DNA of 8,078 nucleotides, from contig DCTQ01000068.1 of assembly GCA_002329395.1 (NCBI GenBank), forward strand, positions 8,839 through 16,916, written 5' to 3'. A program made the translations under genes and the position numbers. The DNA comes from Candidatus Avelusimicrobium alvi (GTDB taxonomy: Bacteria; Elusimicrobiota; Elusimicrobia; Elusimicrobiales; Elusimicrobiaceae). This document shows positions 1 through 6,723 of the stretch, piece by piece. How positions within the stretch are numbered: position 1 is the first letter of the stretch; each line of letters starts with the position of its first letter. The notes under the pieces are model-generated. The model ran no database searches, was not told the DNA's origin, and was given only the letters and a program-made list of their open reading frames with translations.

Positions 1-893
1 CCCGCCGTGCTTTCCGGGCGGCGGTGGCGGGGGAGCAGGGTGTGAAAGTCCGAGGCCATAAGTACATTGTCCGAGAAAGCCGAGTTCATCGCTTCCCCGG
101 GGTGTACGGCGCGCATACCTTCAAACACGGCGGTAAAGGCTTTGGCGTTGAAGGTTTCGTCGGTCAGCTGGCCCAGGTCCATACCGTCTACGGTGTAGGC
201 GTAGTCCGCGCCGAAGGAGGCGACGTCAAATTTTTCCACGCCGGCGCCGATTTCTTCATCCGGCGTAAATGCGATTTTAATCGTGCCGTGTTCCATTTCC
301 GGGTGGTCGTAGAGGTATTGGACCAGCGTCATAATAACCGCCACGCCGGTTTTATCGTCCGCGCCCAGGAGCGTGCCGCCCGAGGCGGTAACGATATCGT
401 GTCCGCGCGCGCGGGAGAGCTGGGGGGAATTGGCCGGGTTAATCACCAGGTTTTGGGCGGCGTTAATGACAATGTCCCCGCCCTGGTAGTTTTTATGCAC
501 CTGGGGCTTAACGTCTTTGCCGGAGGCTTCCAGCGCCGTGTCCATATGCGCAAAGAACGCAACCACGGGCGACTGGCGGGCGGAGTTGGACGGAATCTCT
601 CCCGTAACGATGGAATGTTTGTCCACCTTTACGTTTTTGGCTCCGTATTTTTTAAGTTCTTTCGCCAGCGCTTTGGCCATTTTGGTTTGGCCGGGCGTGC
701 TGGGCACTTTATCCGTTTGGTCGCTGGACTGCGTATCAAACATAACGTATTTGGTGAAACGCTCCGTAAGCTGTTTTTTAGCGTCCGCTTTGTCGTAGCG
801 GGTAACGGATTTCCAATCCATATTCTGCGCCTGGGCGGCCAGCGGCAGGAGCGCGGCCGTGGCGAATACGGCGGTTTTGACGAGTTTGTTCAT
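1..893 (-). CDS. pepT: Peptidase T (M20B tripeptidase) with an N-terminal signal peptide, 3' end cut by window edge
   Basis: I read 297 codons without a stop; the C-terminal part lies beyond the window (the usual length is about 410 residues). The enzyme is a di-zinc aminopeptidase that removes the N-terminal residue of tripeptides. Visible M20B signatures are HMDT at 116-119 (zinc ligand H116, catalytic D118), LLGADDKTG at 175-183 (bridging D179), TPDEEIG at 210-216 (catalytic E213, ligand E214) and YTVDG at 233-237 (ligand D236). VPSTPGQ at 63-69 and YQGGDI at 136-141 also match PepT rather than other M20 peptidases. The distal histidine ligand is not in view. Residues 1-22 look like a Sec signal peptide: lysines at 3 and 6, a hydrophobic core at about 7-20, and AQA before a possible cut at 22/23. 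This is odd because known PepT is cytosolic. The start at 893 is supported by GGAGGA nine bases upstream and by the TAATG overlap with valS. Confidence 0.93.
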   Translation of the reverse strand, partial: MNKLVKTAVFATAALLPLAAQAQNMDWKSVTRYDKADAKKQLTERFTKYVMFDTQSSDQTDKVPSTPGQTKMAKALAKELKKYGAKNVKVDKHSIVTGEIPSNSARQSPVVAFFAHMDTALEASGKDVKPQVHKNYQGGDIVINAAQNLVINPANSPQLSRARGHDIVTASGGTLLGADDKTGVAVIMTLVQYLYDHPEMEHGTIKIAFTPDEEIGAGVEKFDVASFGADYAYTVDGMDLGQLTDETFNAKAFTAVFEGMRAVHPGEAMNSAFSDNVLMASDFHTLLPRHRRPESTA

Positions 894-3610
894 TAGGCTA
901 AATCCTCCAAAGACGCCGTTACCTGCGCCAGCGCCACTTTGGCGGCGGCTAGTTCGTCTTTCGTCTTTTCAATCTGCTCTTTGGGAGCGTGCTTGATAAA
1001 GTTCTCCTGCGCCAGGCGCGCTTCGCGCGAAGCGATGTTGGCCTTGGCGGCGGCGAGGTCTTTTTCCAGGCGTTTTTTCTCTTTTTCAAAGTCAATCAGC
1101 CCGGTGAGCGGTACGTAAACCGCGATGTTTTCAAACACGGCGGTGGCCGTCTGTTTGGGTTTTTCCAGGTTTACGCCGATATCCAGCTTTTCCGCTTTAG
1201 CCATCAGTTTGACGTAGCCTTCGTAGGCTTTGACGACGGCGAGGTCCGCTTCGTCCTTGGCCGAGAGCACCGCGGAGATTTTAAGGCCCGGCGGCACGTT
1301 AAACTGCGCGCGGATGGTGCGGATTTCGCGCGTAACGCCCTGGATGATTTCCATTTTGCGCACGGCGTCTTTATCGCACAAAGCCGGGTTGAACTGCGGG
1401 TAGGCCTGGTTGAGCAAAAACTCTTCCTTTTCGTCCACATACGGGCGCAGGGAAGCGGCGATTTCTTCGGTAATGTACGGAATCAGCGGGTGCAGCGCCT
1501 TTAACGTGCCGTAGAGAATGTTGACGCAGAGCGCCATCACTTTTTCCTTCTCTTCGGTTTGGAAGCGCTGTTTGGCCAGTTCCACATACCAGTCGCAAAA
1601 GTCGCCCCACAGGAAGTGGTAGAGCGTGTTGGCCGTCAGCGCAAGGTTGTATTTTTCAATGCCTTCGCGCGCGGTTTTAACGGCGTTGGCGAAGCGGTCC
1701 AAAATCCACTTGTCGGCCAGTTCGGTAACGTCTTTGGGCATGGCCAGCGGGCCCTGGATGCCTTCCATATTCATTAAGATAAAGCGGGAGGCGTTGTAAA
1801 TTTTATTGCAGAAATTGCGCGCGCCGGTGATGCTGTCTTCGGAATACGGAATATCTTTGCCGGGCACCGCCTGCATCAGGAGCGAGAAGCGCACCGCGTC
1901 CGTGCCGTATTTGGCCGTCATATCCAGCGGGTCAATTACGTTGCCCAGCGACTTGGACATTTTCTTCCCCGTCCGGTCGCGCACGATACCGTTTAAAAAT
2001 ACGTCCGTAAACGGCAGTTTGCCCGTAAACTCCAGCCCCATCATCACCATGCGGGCCACCCACAGGTACAGAATTTCGTACCCGGTAACCATCGTGCTGG
2101 TGGGATAGAAGTATTTGAAATCCTCGGTTTCTTCCGGCCAGCCGAAGACGGACATCGGCCACAGCGCGGACGAGAACCACGTGTCCAGCACGTCGGGGTC
2201 CTGCACCAAATCGTGTCCGCCGCAGTGCGGGCATTTTTCGGGTTTTTCAAACGACACAATCGGCTGCGCGCCTTCTTCAAAGGACACTTTCGTCAGCTGT
2301 TCTCTGCCCTGTTTGTCGGTGGAGAAGGTCAAGCCTTTTTCGCTGCAGTGGCGGCAGTACCACACCGGGATGCGGTGGCCCCACCAAATCTGGCGCGAAA
2401 TACACCAGTCCTGCAGGTTTTTCAGCCAGTTGACAAACGGCGTTTTCCACGATTCGGGGTGAAATTTTAAGGCGCCGGATTCCGCGGCTTCAATGGCGGG
2501 CTTGGCCAGTTCGTCCATTTTCACAAACCATTGTTCGCTTAAATACGGTTCAATGGCGTTGTGGCAGCGGTAGCAGGCGGACACGGCGTTGTTGTATTTT
2601 TCTTCTTTGACCAGCAGGCCGGCTTCGTCCAAATCCTTGACGGTTTCTTTGCGGCAGAGTTCGCGGTCCATCCCCAGGTATTTTTCGGGGCAGTTAATCA
2701 TTTTGCCTTTGTCCGAAATGACCACCAGGGCTTCTAAATTGTGGCGCTGGCCGACTTCGTAGTCGGTCGGGTCGTGCGCGGGGGTGATTTTTAACGCCCC
2801 GGTGCCGAATTCCAGCTCCACCGCTTCGTCGGCGATGACGGGAATGGCGCGGCCCGCCAACGGGATGATGACTTTTTTGCCAATCATATCCGCGTAGCGT
2901 TTGTCTTTGGGATTGACGGCGATGGCCGCGTCCGCGAAAATGGTTTCGGGGCGGGTGGTGGCGATGACGATGCCTTCCGACCCGTCTTCCCCTTTGTAGC
3001 GCAGGTGCCAGAGTTTGCCCGCGTGCTGTTCGTGTTCCACTTCAATGTCCGACAGCGCGGTGGAACAGCGCACGCACCAGTTAATCATGCGTTTGCCGCG
3101 GTAGATGTATTTTTTCTCCCACAGGCGGCGGAAACATTCGTATACGGATTTGGCGCGTTTTTCGTCCATGGTAAAGCGGATGTTTTCGGGCGCGAGGTCC
3201 AGGCTCCAGCCCATTTTTTTAAATTGGTTGAAAATGGCGTTGCCGCAGTCGTGGTACCAGTCCCACACGGTTTTGACGAATTCTTCGCGTCCCAGGTCGT
3301 GGCGGGTTTTGTGTTCTTCTTTGGCGAGTTTCTTTTCAATGACGTTCTGCGTGGCGATGCCGCCGTGGTCCGTTCCCGGCACCCAGAAAGCTTCCTGGCC
3401 GAACATACGGTGGGAGCGGATCAGCGCGTCCTGCAGGGTGTTGTTGAGCGCGTGGCCCATATGCAGCGCGCCCGTGATGTTGGGCGGCGGGATAACGATG
3501 ACAAAGGGTTTTTTGGTATTGTCTGCTTTGGCGGCGAACAGTTGGGCTTTTTGCCATTTGTCGGCCAATTTTTGTTCTACTTCCTGCGGTTCATACGCTT
3601 TGGGTAACAT
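893..3610 (-). CDS. valS: Valyl-tRNA synthetase
   Basis: This 905-residue class Ia aminoacyl-tRNA synthetase charges tRNA-Val with valine in the cytoplasm; the length is normal for bacterial ValRS. The HIGH-type motif is HMGH at 50-53, after the PPPNITGAL block. The KMSKS motif is at 550-554. The CP1 editing domain, which hydrolyses mischarged Thr-tRNA, spans about 215-340 and contains ATTRPETI (217-224) and HDPTDYEVG (279-287). The block around SRQIWWGHRIPVWY (405-418) is typical of ValRS. Four CXXC pairs (179/182, 346/349, 419/422, 460/463) fit zinc knuckles like those of some ValRS, a placement that is inferred. The anticodon-binding helical domain covers about 630-780, and a charged, alanine-rich C-terminal coiled coil about 838-903. 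The start has AGAGGA seven bases upstream. The stop overlaps the pepT start by one base, indicating an operon. Confidence 0.98.
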   Translation of the reverse strand: MLPKAYEPQEVEQKLADKWQKAQLFAAKADNTKKPFVIVIPPPNITGALHMGHALNNTLQDALIRSHRMFGQEAFWVPGTDHGGIATQNVIEKKLAKEEHKTRHDLGREEFVKTVWDWYHDCGNAIFNQFKKMGWSLDLAPENIRFTMDEKRAKSVYECFRRLWEKKYIYRGKRMINWCVRCSTALSDIEVEHEQHAGKLWHLRYKGEDGSEGIVIATTRPETIFADAAIAVNPKDKRYADMIGKKVIIPLAGRAIPVIADEAVELEFGTGALKITPAHDPTDYEVGQRHNLEALVVISDKGKMINCPEKYLGMDRELCRKETVKDLDEAGLLVKEEKYNNAVSACYRCHNAIEPYLSEQWFVKMDELAKPAIEAAESGALKFHPESWKTPFVNWLKNLQDWCISRQIWWGHRIPVWYCRHCSEKGLTFSTDKQGREQLTKVSFEEGAQPIVSFEKPEKCPHCGGHDLVQDPDVLDTWFSSALWPMSVFGWPEETEDFKYFYPTSTMVTGYEILYLWVARMVMMGLEFTGKLPFTDVFLNGIVRDRTGKKMSKSLGNVIDPLDMTAKYGTDAVRFSLLMQAVPGKDIPYSEDSITGARNFCNKIYNASRFILMNMEGIQGPLAMPKDVTELADKWILDRFANAVKTAREGIEKYNLALTANTLYHFLWGDFCDWYVELAKQRFQTEEKEKVMALCVNILYGTLKALHPLIPYITEEIAASLRPYVDEKEEFLLNQAYPQFNPALCDKDAVRKMEIIQGVTREIRTIRAQFNVPPGLKISAVLSAKDEADLAVVKAYEGYVKLMAKAEKLDIGVNLEKPKQTATAVFENIAVYVPLTGLIDFEKEKKRLEKDLAAAKANIASREARLAQENFIKHAPKEQIEKTKDELAAAKVALAQVTASLEDLA
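903..908 (-). promoter_or_regulatory. Ribosome binding site of pepT inside the end of valS
   Basis: On the minus strand this reads GGAGGA, nine bases before the pepT ATG and within the last valS codons. It fixes the start that includes the signal peptide. The next in-frame ATG (codon 25) has only a weak AGGCG-like match upstream. With the TAATG overlap it suggests translational coupling of pepT to valS. Confidence 0.75.
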
Positions 3611-3637
3611 TGGGGGGTCCTCTTGTGTTGGTTTCTT

Positions 3638-3658
3638 CGCGTAATGTGACGTTACGCG
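3638..3658 (-). promoter_or_regulatory. Perfect 7-bp inverted repeat in the valS leader (operator or RNA hairpin)
   Basis: The arms CGCGTAA (3638-3644) and TTACGCG (3652-3658) are exact inverted complements around a 7-base centre. The element lies between the likely valS promoter and its ribosome binding site at 3618-3623. It could be a DNA operator near the transcription start or a short hairpin in the leader RNA. No T-box features are seen. The symmetry is seen directly; the function is inferred. Confidence 0.45.
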
Positions 3659-3662
3659 CTTA

Positions 3663-3691
3663 TTTATATTTTACCACTTTAAGAGGATGAA
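3663..3691 (-). promoter_or_regulatory. Possible valS-pepT promoter
   Basis: The minus strand has an AT-rich TAAAATATAAATAA segment (a TAAAAT at 3668-3673 or a TATAAA at 3663-3668 could be the -10). It sits between the gldA terminator and the valS start. The best -35 is poor (TTCATC at 3686-3691, spacer 17 to TATAAA). The location is plausible because gldA transcription should stop just upstream, but the exact boxes are uncertain. Confidence 0.4.
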
Positions 3692-3726
3692 AAGACAGCC
3701 GCCCCGGCCGGAAAAACCGGGGCGGC
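3690..3726 (-). terminator. Intrinsic terminator of gldA
   Basis: On the minus strand a perfect 10-bp stem, GCCGCCCCGG paired with CCGGGGCGGC (3717-3726 with 3698-3707), encloses a 9-base loop and is followed by TGTCTTTTC. It begins 18 bases after the gldA stop. It separates gldA from valS, so valS needs its own promoter. Confidence 0.85.
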
Positions 3727-3743
3727 TTTAGAGGCGGAACAAA

Positions 3744-4829
3744 TTACGAGCCGAGCCTGTCGGCCACCCGCATGGCCGAGAACACCGCTTCGGGCGTTAC
3801 TTTAAACGGCATATTGTGGATGGTTTCGCCTTCCGCACAGGCGGCGCGGGCGGCTTTCATCAGGTCCCCGTCGGACACGTCTGTAAGCCCCAGCGCGGCC
3901 AGGTTGGTGGGCAGGCCAACCTCGCGGCAGAAGTCCAGCACTTGTTTAAACTCGTCCTGCGGCGCGTTTTCCAGCACCAGCTGCGCAAGCAGGCCGAAAG
4001 ACACCTTTTCCCCGTGCATTGCGTGGTGCACGCCGGGCAGCACGGTCAGCCCGTTGTGAATGGCGTGCGCCGCCGCCAGGCCGCCGCTTTCAAAGCCGAT
4101 GCCGCTCATATAGGTGTTGGTTTCCACAATGTCGTCCAGCGCGGAAGATACGGTTTTGGCTTCGGCCGCCAGTTTGGCGCGCAGACCGTTTTTAAACAGG
4201 CTGTCGCGGCAGGCGCGCGCAACCGCCAGCGCGGAAAGGGACGAACGCCCGCCCGCGGTGGTCCGGCCGCCGGAATTAAAGCAGGCGCGGGCTTCATAGT
4301 AGGTGGCCAGCGCGTCGCCCATCCCCGCCACCAGCATACGCACCGGCGACCGGGCGATGACGGCCGTGTCTACCAGCACGACATTCGGGTTGTTGCGTAA
4401 AAACAAATAGCTTTCAAAGGCGCCTTCGTCCGTGTAGATGACGGAGAGCGCGCTGCACGGCGCGTCCGTGGACGCAATGGACGGCGCAATAATAACCGGT
4501 AGATTGGCGTAGAAGCCGACGGCTTTGGCGGTGTCCAAGGTCTTCCCGCCGCCGATGCCGATGATGACGTCGCAGTTTTCCTCCCGCAGTTCGTTTACGA
4601 TGCGGTTGATTTCGTTCATGGAGCATTCGCCCGCAAAGCGGTGCGCGTGCAGCGGGAAATTGGCCTCTTTAAATCCTTTTTCCACGTCGCTCCAGTAATG
4701 CTCCAGCACGTGCGGGCCGGCTACGGCGTACGCGCCCTTTTGGCCCAGCGCGGCCGCGTATTCGTGCAGCCGCTGCCAGGCGCCTTCGCCCTGTACGTAT
4801 TTCATCGGTGAATAAATGACTCTGTCCAT
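3744..4829 (-). CDS. gldA: Glycerol dehydrogenase (iron-containing alcohol dehydrogenase family)
   Basis: This 361-residue cytoplasmic enzyme oxidises glycerol to dihydroxyacetone with NAD+. In vivo it may run in reverse on dihydroxyacetone or hydroxyacetone. Close similarity to E. coli GldA (367 residues) runs through the whole protein, including GIGGGKTLDTAKA at 91-103 (dinucleotide-binding glycine loop), the block at 114-134 with the substrate-binding D122, GFESGGLAAAH at 245-255 and AEGETIHNMP at 332-341. The expected metal ligands are D172, H255 and H272. The C-terminus stops a few residues earlier than in E. coli. The start is supported by AGGGGG six bases upstream. The gene stands alone between two terminators, with its own promoter, and has no dha or glp genes nearby to reveal its metabolic partner. 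Confidence 0.96.
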   Translation of the reverse strand: MDRVIYSPMKYVQGEGAWQRLHEYAAALGQKGAYAVAGPHVLEHYWSDVEKGFKEANFPLHAHRFAGECSMNEINRIVNELREENCDVIIGIGGGKTLDTAKAVGFYANLPVIIAPSIASTDAPCSALSVIYTDEGAFESYLFLRNNPNVVLVDTAVIARSPVRMLVAGMGDALATYYEARACFNSGGRTTAGGRSSLSALAVARACRDSLFKNGLRAKLAAEAKTVSSALDDIVETNTYMSGIGFESGGLAAAHAIHNGLTVLPGVHHAMHGEKVSFGLLAQLVLENAPQDEFKQVLDFCREVGLPTNLAALGLTDVSDGDLMKAARAACAEGETIHNMPFKVTPEAVFSAMRVADRLGS

Positions 4830-4864
4830 AAAATACCCCCTGTTTACGGTTTGCTTCTTCTTTT

Positions 4865-4892
4865 ATTGTATCTCTTTAACCGCTTTTGGCAA
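4865..4892 (-). promoter_or_regulatory. gldA promoter
   Basis: The minus strand reads TTGCCA (4887-4892), a 16-base spacer, then TACAAT (4865-4870). Each box differs from the sigma-70 consensus at one position. It lies 36 bases upstream of the gldA ATG and just after the eptA terminator. It is the clearest protein-gene promoter in the window. Confidence 0.75.
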
Positions 4893-4897
4893 GCGGT
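4879..4897 (-). promoter_or_regulatory. Inverted repeat overlapping the gldA -35 box (candidate operator)
   Basis: The arms ACCGCTT (4879-4885) and AAGCGGT (4891-4897) are perfect inverted complements around TTGGC. The symmetric site covers the -35 hexamer, where a bound repressor would block RNA polymerase. No run of T follows on the minus strand, so it is unlikely to be a terminator. The regulator is unknown. Confidence 0.45.
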
Positions 4898-4910
4898 GAT
4901 AAAGGGTTAA

Positions 4911-4939
4911 AAAAACCCGGCTTATGGGGCCGGGTTTTT
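4911..4939 (-). terminator. Intrinsic terminator of the eptA-like gene
   Basis: A perfect 11-bp stem, AAAAACCCGGC paired with GCCGGGTTTTT, has a 7-base loop. On the minus strand it is followed by further T residues, and it starts seven bases after the eptA stop codon at 4946. The U-tract is built into the stem, so it could also work on the plus strand. Confidence 0.9.
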
Positions 4940-4945
4940 AGCGTA

Positions 4946-6598
4946 TTAGGATTTGCGGGGCAGCGGCGTGGTGCGGCAGCCTTCAAAAAAGTCCATCTTT
5001 TTGTCGTACCATTTGCTGTCCACTTCCATCAGAGACAGCAGCGAGTGCGACAAATTGTCGTGCGAAAAGTTCCCCTCGGCGGCCTTTTTCTTCAGGCAGT
5101 CGTAGTCTATATGGTCGGATTTTTTCATCACTTCGCTCATCCAGAGAACCATCGGCACGGAGGTCTGTTCTTTGGGGGCGATGGAATACGGAAGCCCGTG
5201 CAGGTAGACGCCGTTTTCACCCAGCGATTCCCCGTGGTCGGACACGTACAGCAGGCCGCTTTCGTAGTGGGGGAATTTCTTTAAAATATCAATGACGGAC
5301 GAAACGATATGGTCGGTGTACAGAATCGTATTATCGTACGTATTGATGATTTGCTCCTGCGTACAGGTTTGGATTTCTTCCGTATCGCAGGTGGGGGTGA
5401 ATTTTTTAAACTCCGGCGGATAGCGGCGGTAATACGTCGGCCCGTGGCTGCCGATGGTGTGCAGGACGATAAACGCATTTTCGCCCTTGATATTGGCCAG
5501 ATATTCTTCCAGTCCGTCCAGCAGGATTTCGTCCCGGCAGTAGGTGCCGTCGCAGAAGCGTTGGTCTTTCAGGTCCATTTCCACGTTGGGCACGCGCTGG
5601 CAGACGCCTTTACAGCCGTTGTCGTTCTCTTTCCAGAGGATTTCGTAGCCCGTCTGCTGCAGCAGGTCCAGCAGGTTTTCGGTATATTTCGCGTCCGTGG
5701 GGCTGAAATCGCCGCGCTGTGTGAAGGAGAAGATGGATGGTACGGAAAATGCCGTAGCCGTACCGGCGGACTCAACGTGCGGAAAGTTTACGATATCCTG
5801 TGTTTTAAGCTTCGGGTTGGTTTCGCGCGCATAACCGTTGAGGGAAAAATTCATCGCGCGCGCCGTTTCGCCCAGCACCAGGATGAACACCGTTTTTGCT
5901 TCGTCCGGGTACGGCACGTGTTCGGCGGCTTCGTCCAGCTTGGTAAACGGGCGTTTTTTCTGATGTTCAATTTGGAAGTAGCGCACCGTGGCGTAGATAT
6001 AATTGAGCGGACTGACCAGGCGGCGCACCTGATTGTTGTTGCGGCCGAAAGAAGCGTATTCTTTATAGACGAACGGCAGGAAAATCAGCAGGCACAGCAG
6101 CAACAGCCCGCAGCGTTTCAAGCGGCCCAAAGTTTCTTTCCAAAACGGTTTAAACACAATTTTAATCCGCGCCAGCATCACGGCTGGCACGATGCCCAGC
6201 GCCGTAAGCCACAAGACGGAGCGCAGGGTGATTAAATCCTTTACTTCGCCGGGGTGGGTTTCAAACGTGTTGCGGATCATATCCGCGTCAATAAACACGC
6301 CGAACTGGTACATCAGGTAGTTGACTCCGGCGGAGATAATCAGCAGCAGTATAAGGAGCGGTTTGCCGATATAAGGCAGCAGCAACAGGCTGAAGGACAG
6401 GTACAACAGCGTAAATATGAGTACGGGTACGGAAAGCATAAATAATCCGCCGACTAGGCCGGACGGTTCCGCGTGCGTGAACACAAAGCGCCAAAAGCTG
6501 ATGTTTAAAAACAGCAGAAAATAGGCGGATAAGACGGCCACCAGGCGGGTGGCGGGCACTTCGGGCTTTTTGGACAGCAAGCTCATTAACTTTTTCAT
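4946..6598 (-). CDS. eptA: Lipid A-type phosphoethanolamine transferase (EptA/MCR family)
   Basis: This 550-residue inner-membrane enzyme is likely to move phosphoethanolamine from phosphatidylethanolamine to lipid A or another LPS sugar on the periplasmic side, which in known members lowers polymyxin susceptibility. The N-terminal part has five hydrophobic segments (about 19-40, 50-73, 79-98, 127-146, 163-178). The sulfatase-fold domain runs from about 235 to 530. By motif, the zinc and catalytic residues are E244 (VLGETAR), nucleophile T282 (AGTATAFSVP), H385 (GSHGPTYY), D454-H455 (SDHGESLGE) and H467. Cysteines C329/C333, C349/C354 and C404/C412 fit the family's periplasmic disulfides. The pair that normally flanks the nucleophile is absent (A278 and S288). 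The start has AAGGAA eight bases upstream. EptA, EptB and core-heptose types cannot be told apart firmly from sequence alone, so the symbol is by family. Confidence 0.9.
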   Translation of the reverse strand: MKKLMSLLSKKPEVPATRLVAVLSAYFLLFLNISFWRFVFTHAEPSGLVGGLFMLSVPVLIFTLLYLSFSLLLLPYIGKPLLILLLIISAGVNYLMYQFGVFIDADMIRNTFETHPGEVKDLITLRSVLWLTALGIVPAVMLARIKIVFKPFWKETLGRLKRCGLLLLCLLIFLPFVYKEYASFGRNNNQVRRLVSPLNYIYATVRYFQIEHQKKRPFTKLDEAAEHVPYPDEAKTVFILVLGETARAMNFSLNGYARETNPKLKTQDIVNFPHVESAGTATAFSVPSIFSFTQRGDFSPTDAKYTENLLDLLQQTGYEILWKENDNGCKGVCQRVPNVEMDLKDQRFCDGTYCRDEILLDGLEEYLANIKGENAFIVLHTIGSHGPTYYRRYPPEFKKFTPTCDTEEIQTCTQEQIINTYDNTILYTDHIVSSVIDILKKFPHYESGLLYVSDHGESLGENGVYLHGLPYSIAPKEQTSVPMVLWMSEVMKKSDHIDYDCLKKKAAEGNFSHDNLSHSLLSLMEVDSKWYDKKMDFFEGCRTTPLPRKS

Positions 6599-6633
6599 AC
6601 GGGCGGTTCCTTGTATAAAAATCCTACTTTAAT

Positions 6634-6663
6634 ATTTTACTAATGTTGCCTATATGGTGTATA
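6634..6663 (-). promoter_or_regulatory. Possible eptA promoter
   Basis: The minus strand has TATACA (6658-6663), an 18-base spacer and TAAAAT (6634-6639), in the AT-rich divergent region 36 bases from the eptA ATG. The -35 match is only four of six, so the placement is tentative. No clear PmrA-type direct repeat was seen. Confidence 0.35.
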
Positions 6664-6665
6664 GG
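6649..6665. promoter_or_regulatory. Small inverted repeat between divergent eptA and the small membrane-protein gene
   Basis: CCTATA (6649-6654) and TATAGG (6660-6665) form a perfect 6-bp inverted repeat around five bases. It overlaps the proposed eptA -35. It could be an operator for one or both divergent genes, but a repeat this short in AT-rich DNA could occur by chance. Confidence 0.3.
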
Positions 6666-6688
6666 ATTTTCTAACCTTTTTATTCGCC

Positions 6689-6717
6689 TAGGCAAAGGTG
6701 GCCCATTATGCCATAAT
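6689..6717 (+). promoter_or_regulatory. Promoter of the small membrane-protein gene, placed for a leaderless transcript
   Basis: TAGGCA (6689-6694) lies 17 bases before CATAAT (6712-6717). The ATG at 6724 begins seven bases after the -10 box, where transcription would normally start. No Shine-Dalgarno sequence precedes that ATG, which fits a leaderless mRNA. Confidence 0.5.
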
Positions 6718-6723
6718 ATATAT

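Noticed and set aside
398..416. Alternating CG run in pepT as a possible Z-DNA or repeat element
   Set aside because: It simply encodes Ser-Arg-Ala-Arg-Gly within the conserved reading frame and is expected at this GC content.
24..896. Long plus-strand open frame of 290 codons opposite pepT
   Set aside because: The minus strand encodes a clear M20B peptidase with all visible catalytic motifs. The plus frame has no family motif and is a by-product of GC-rich codon use.
989..3607. Several plus-strand open frames opposite valS
   Set aside because: They are shadows of a full-length, motif-complete ValRS; none has a convincing ribosome binding site or domain.
3611..3743. T-box riboswitch or attenuator in front of valS
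   Set aside because: The leader is short and contains neither the conserved T-box sequence nor a terminator/antiterminator pair. The only strong terminator here belongs to gldA.
3816..4400. Plus-strand open frame of 194 codons opposite gldA
   Set aside because: It is antisense to a highly conserved GldA and has low-complexity antisense composition.
5309..6235. Long plus-strand open frame of 308 codons opposite eptA
   Set aside because: It lies entirely within eptA, is unusually rich in Val, Phe, Gln and His as antisense frames are, and has no recognisable domain.
6643..6723. N-terminal extension of the small membrane protein from ATG 6643
   Set aside because: There is no ribosome binding site, the extension reads through the probable promoter, and it has no signal-like or domain-like pattern.
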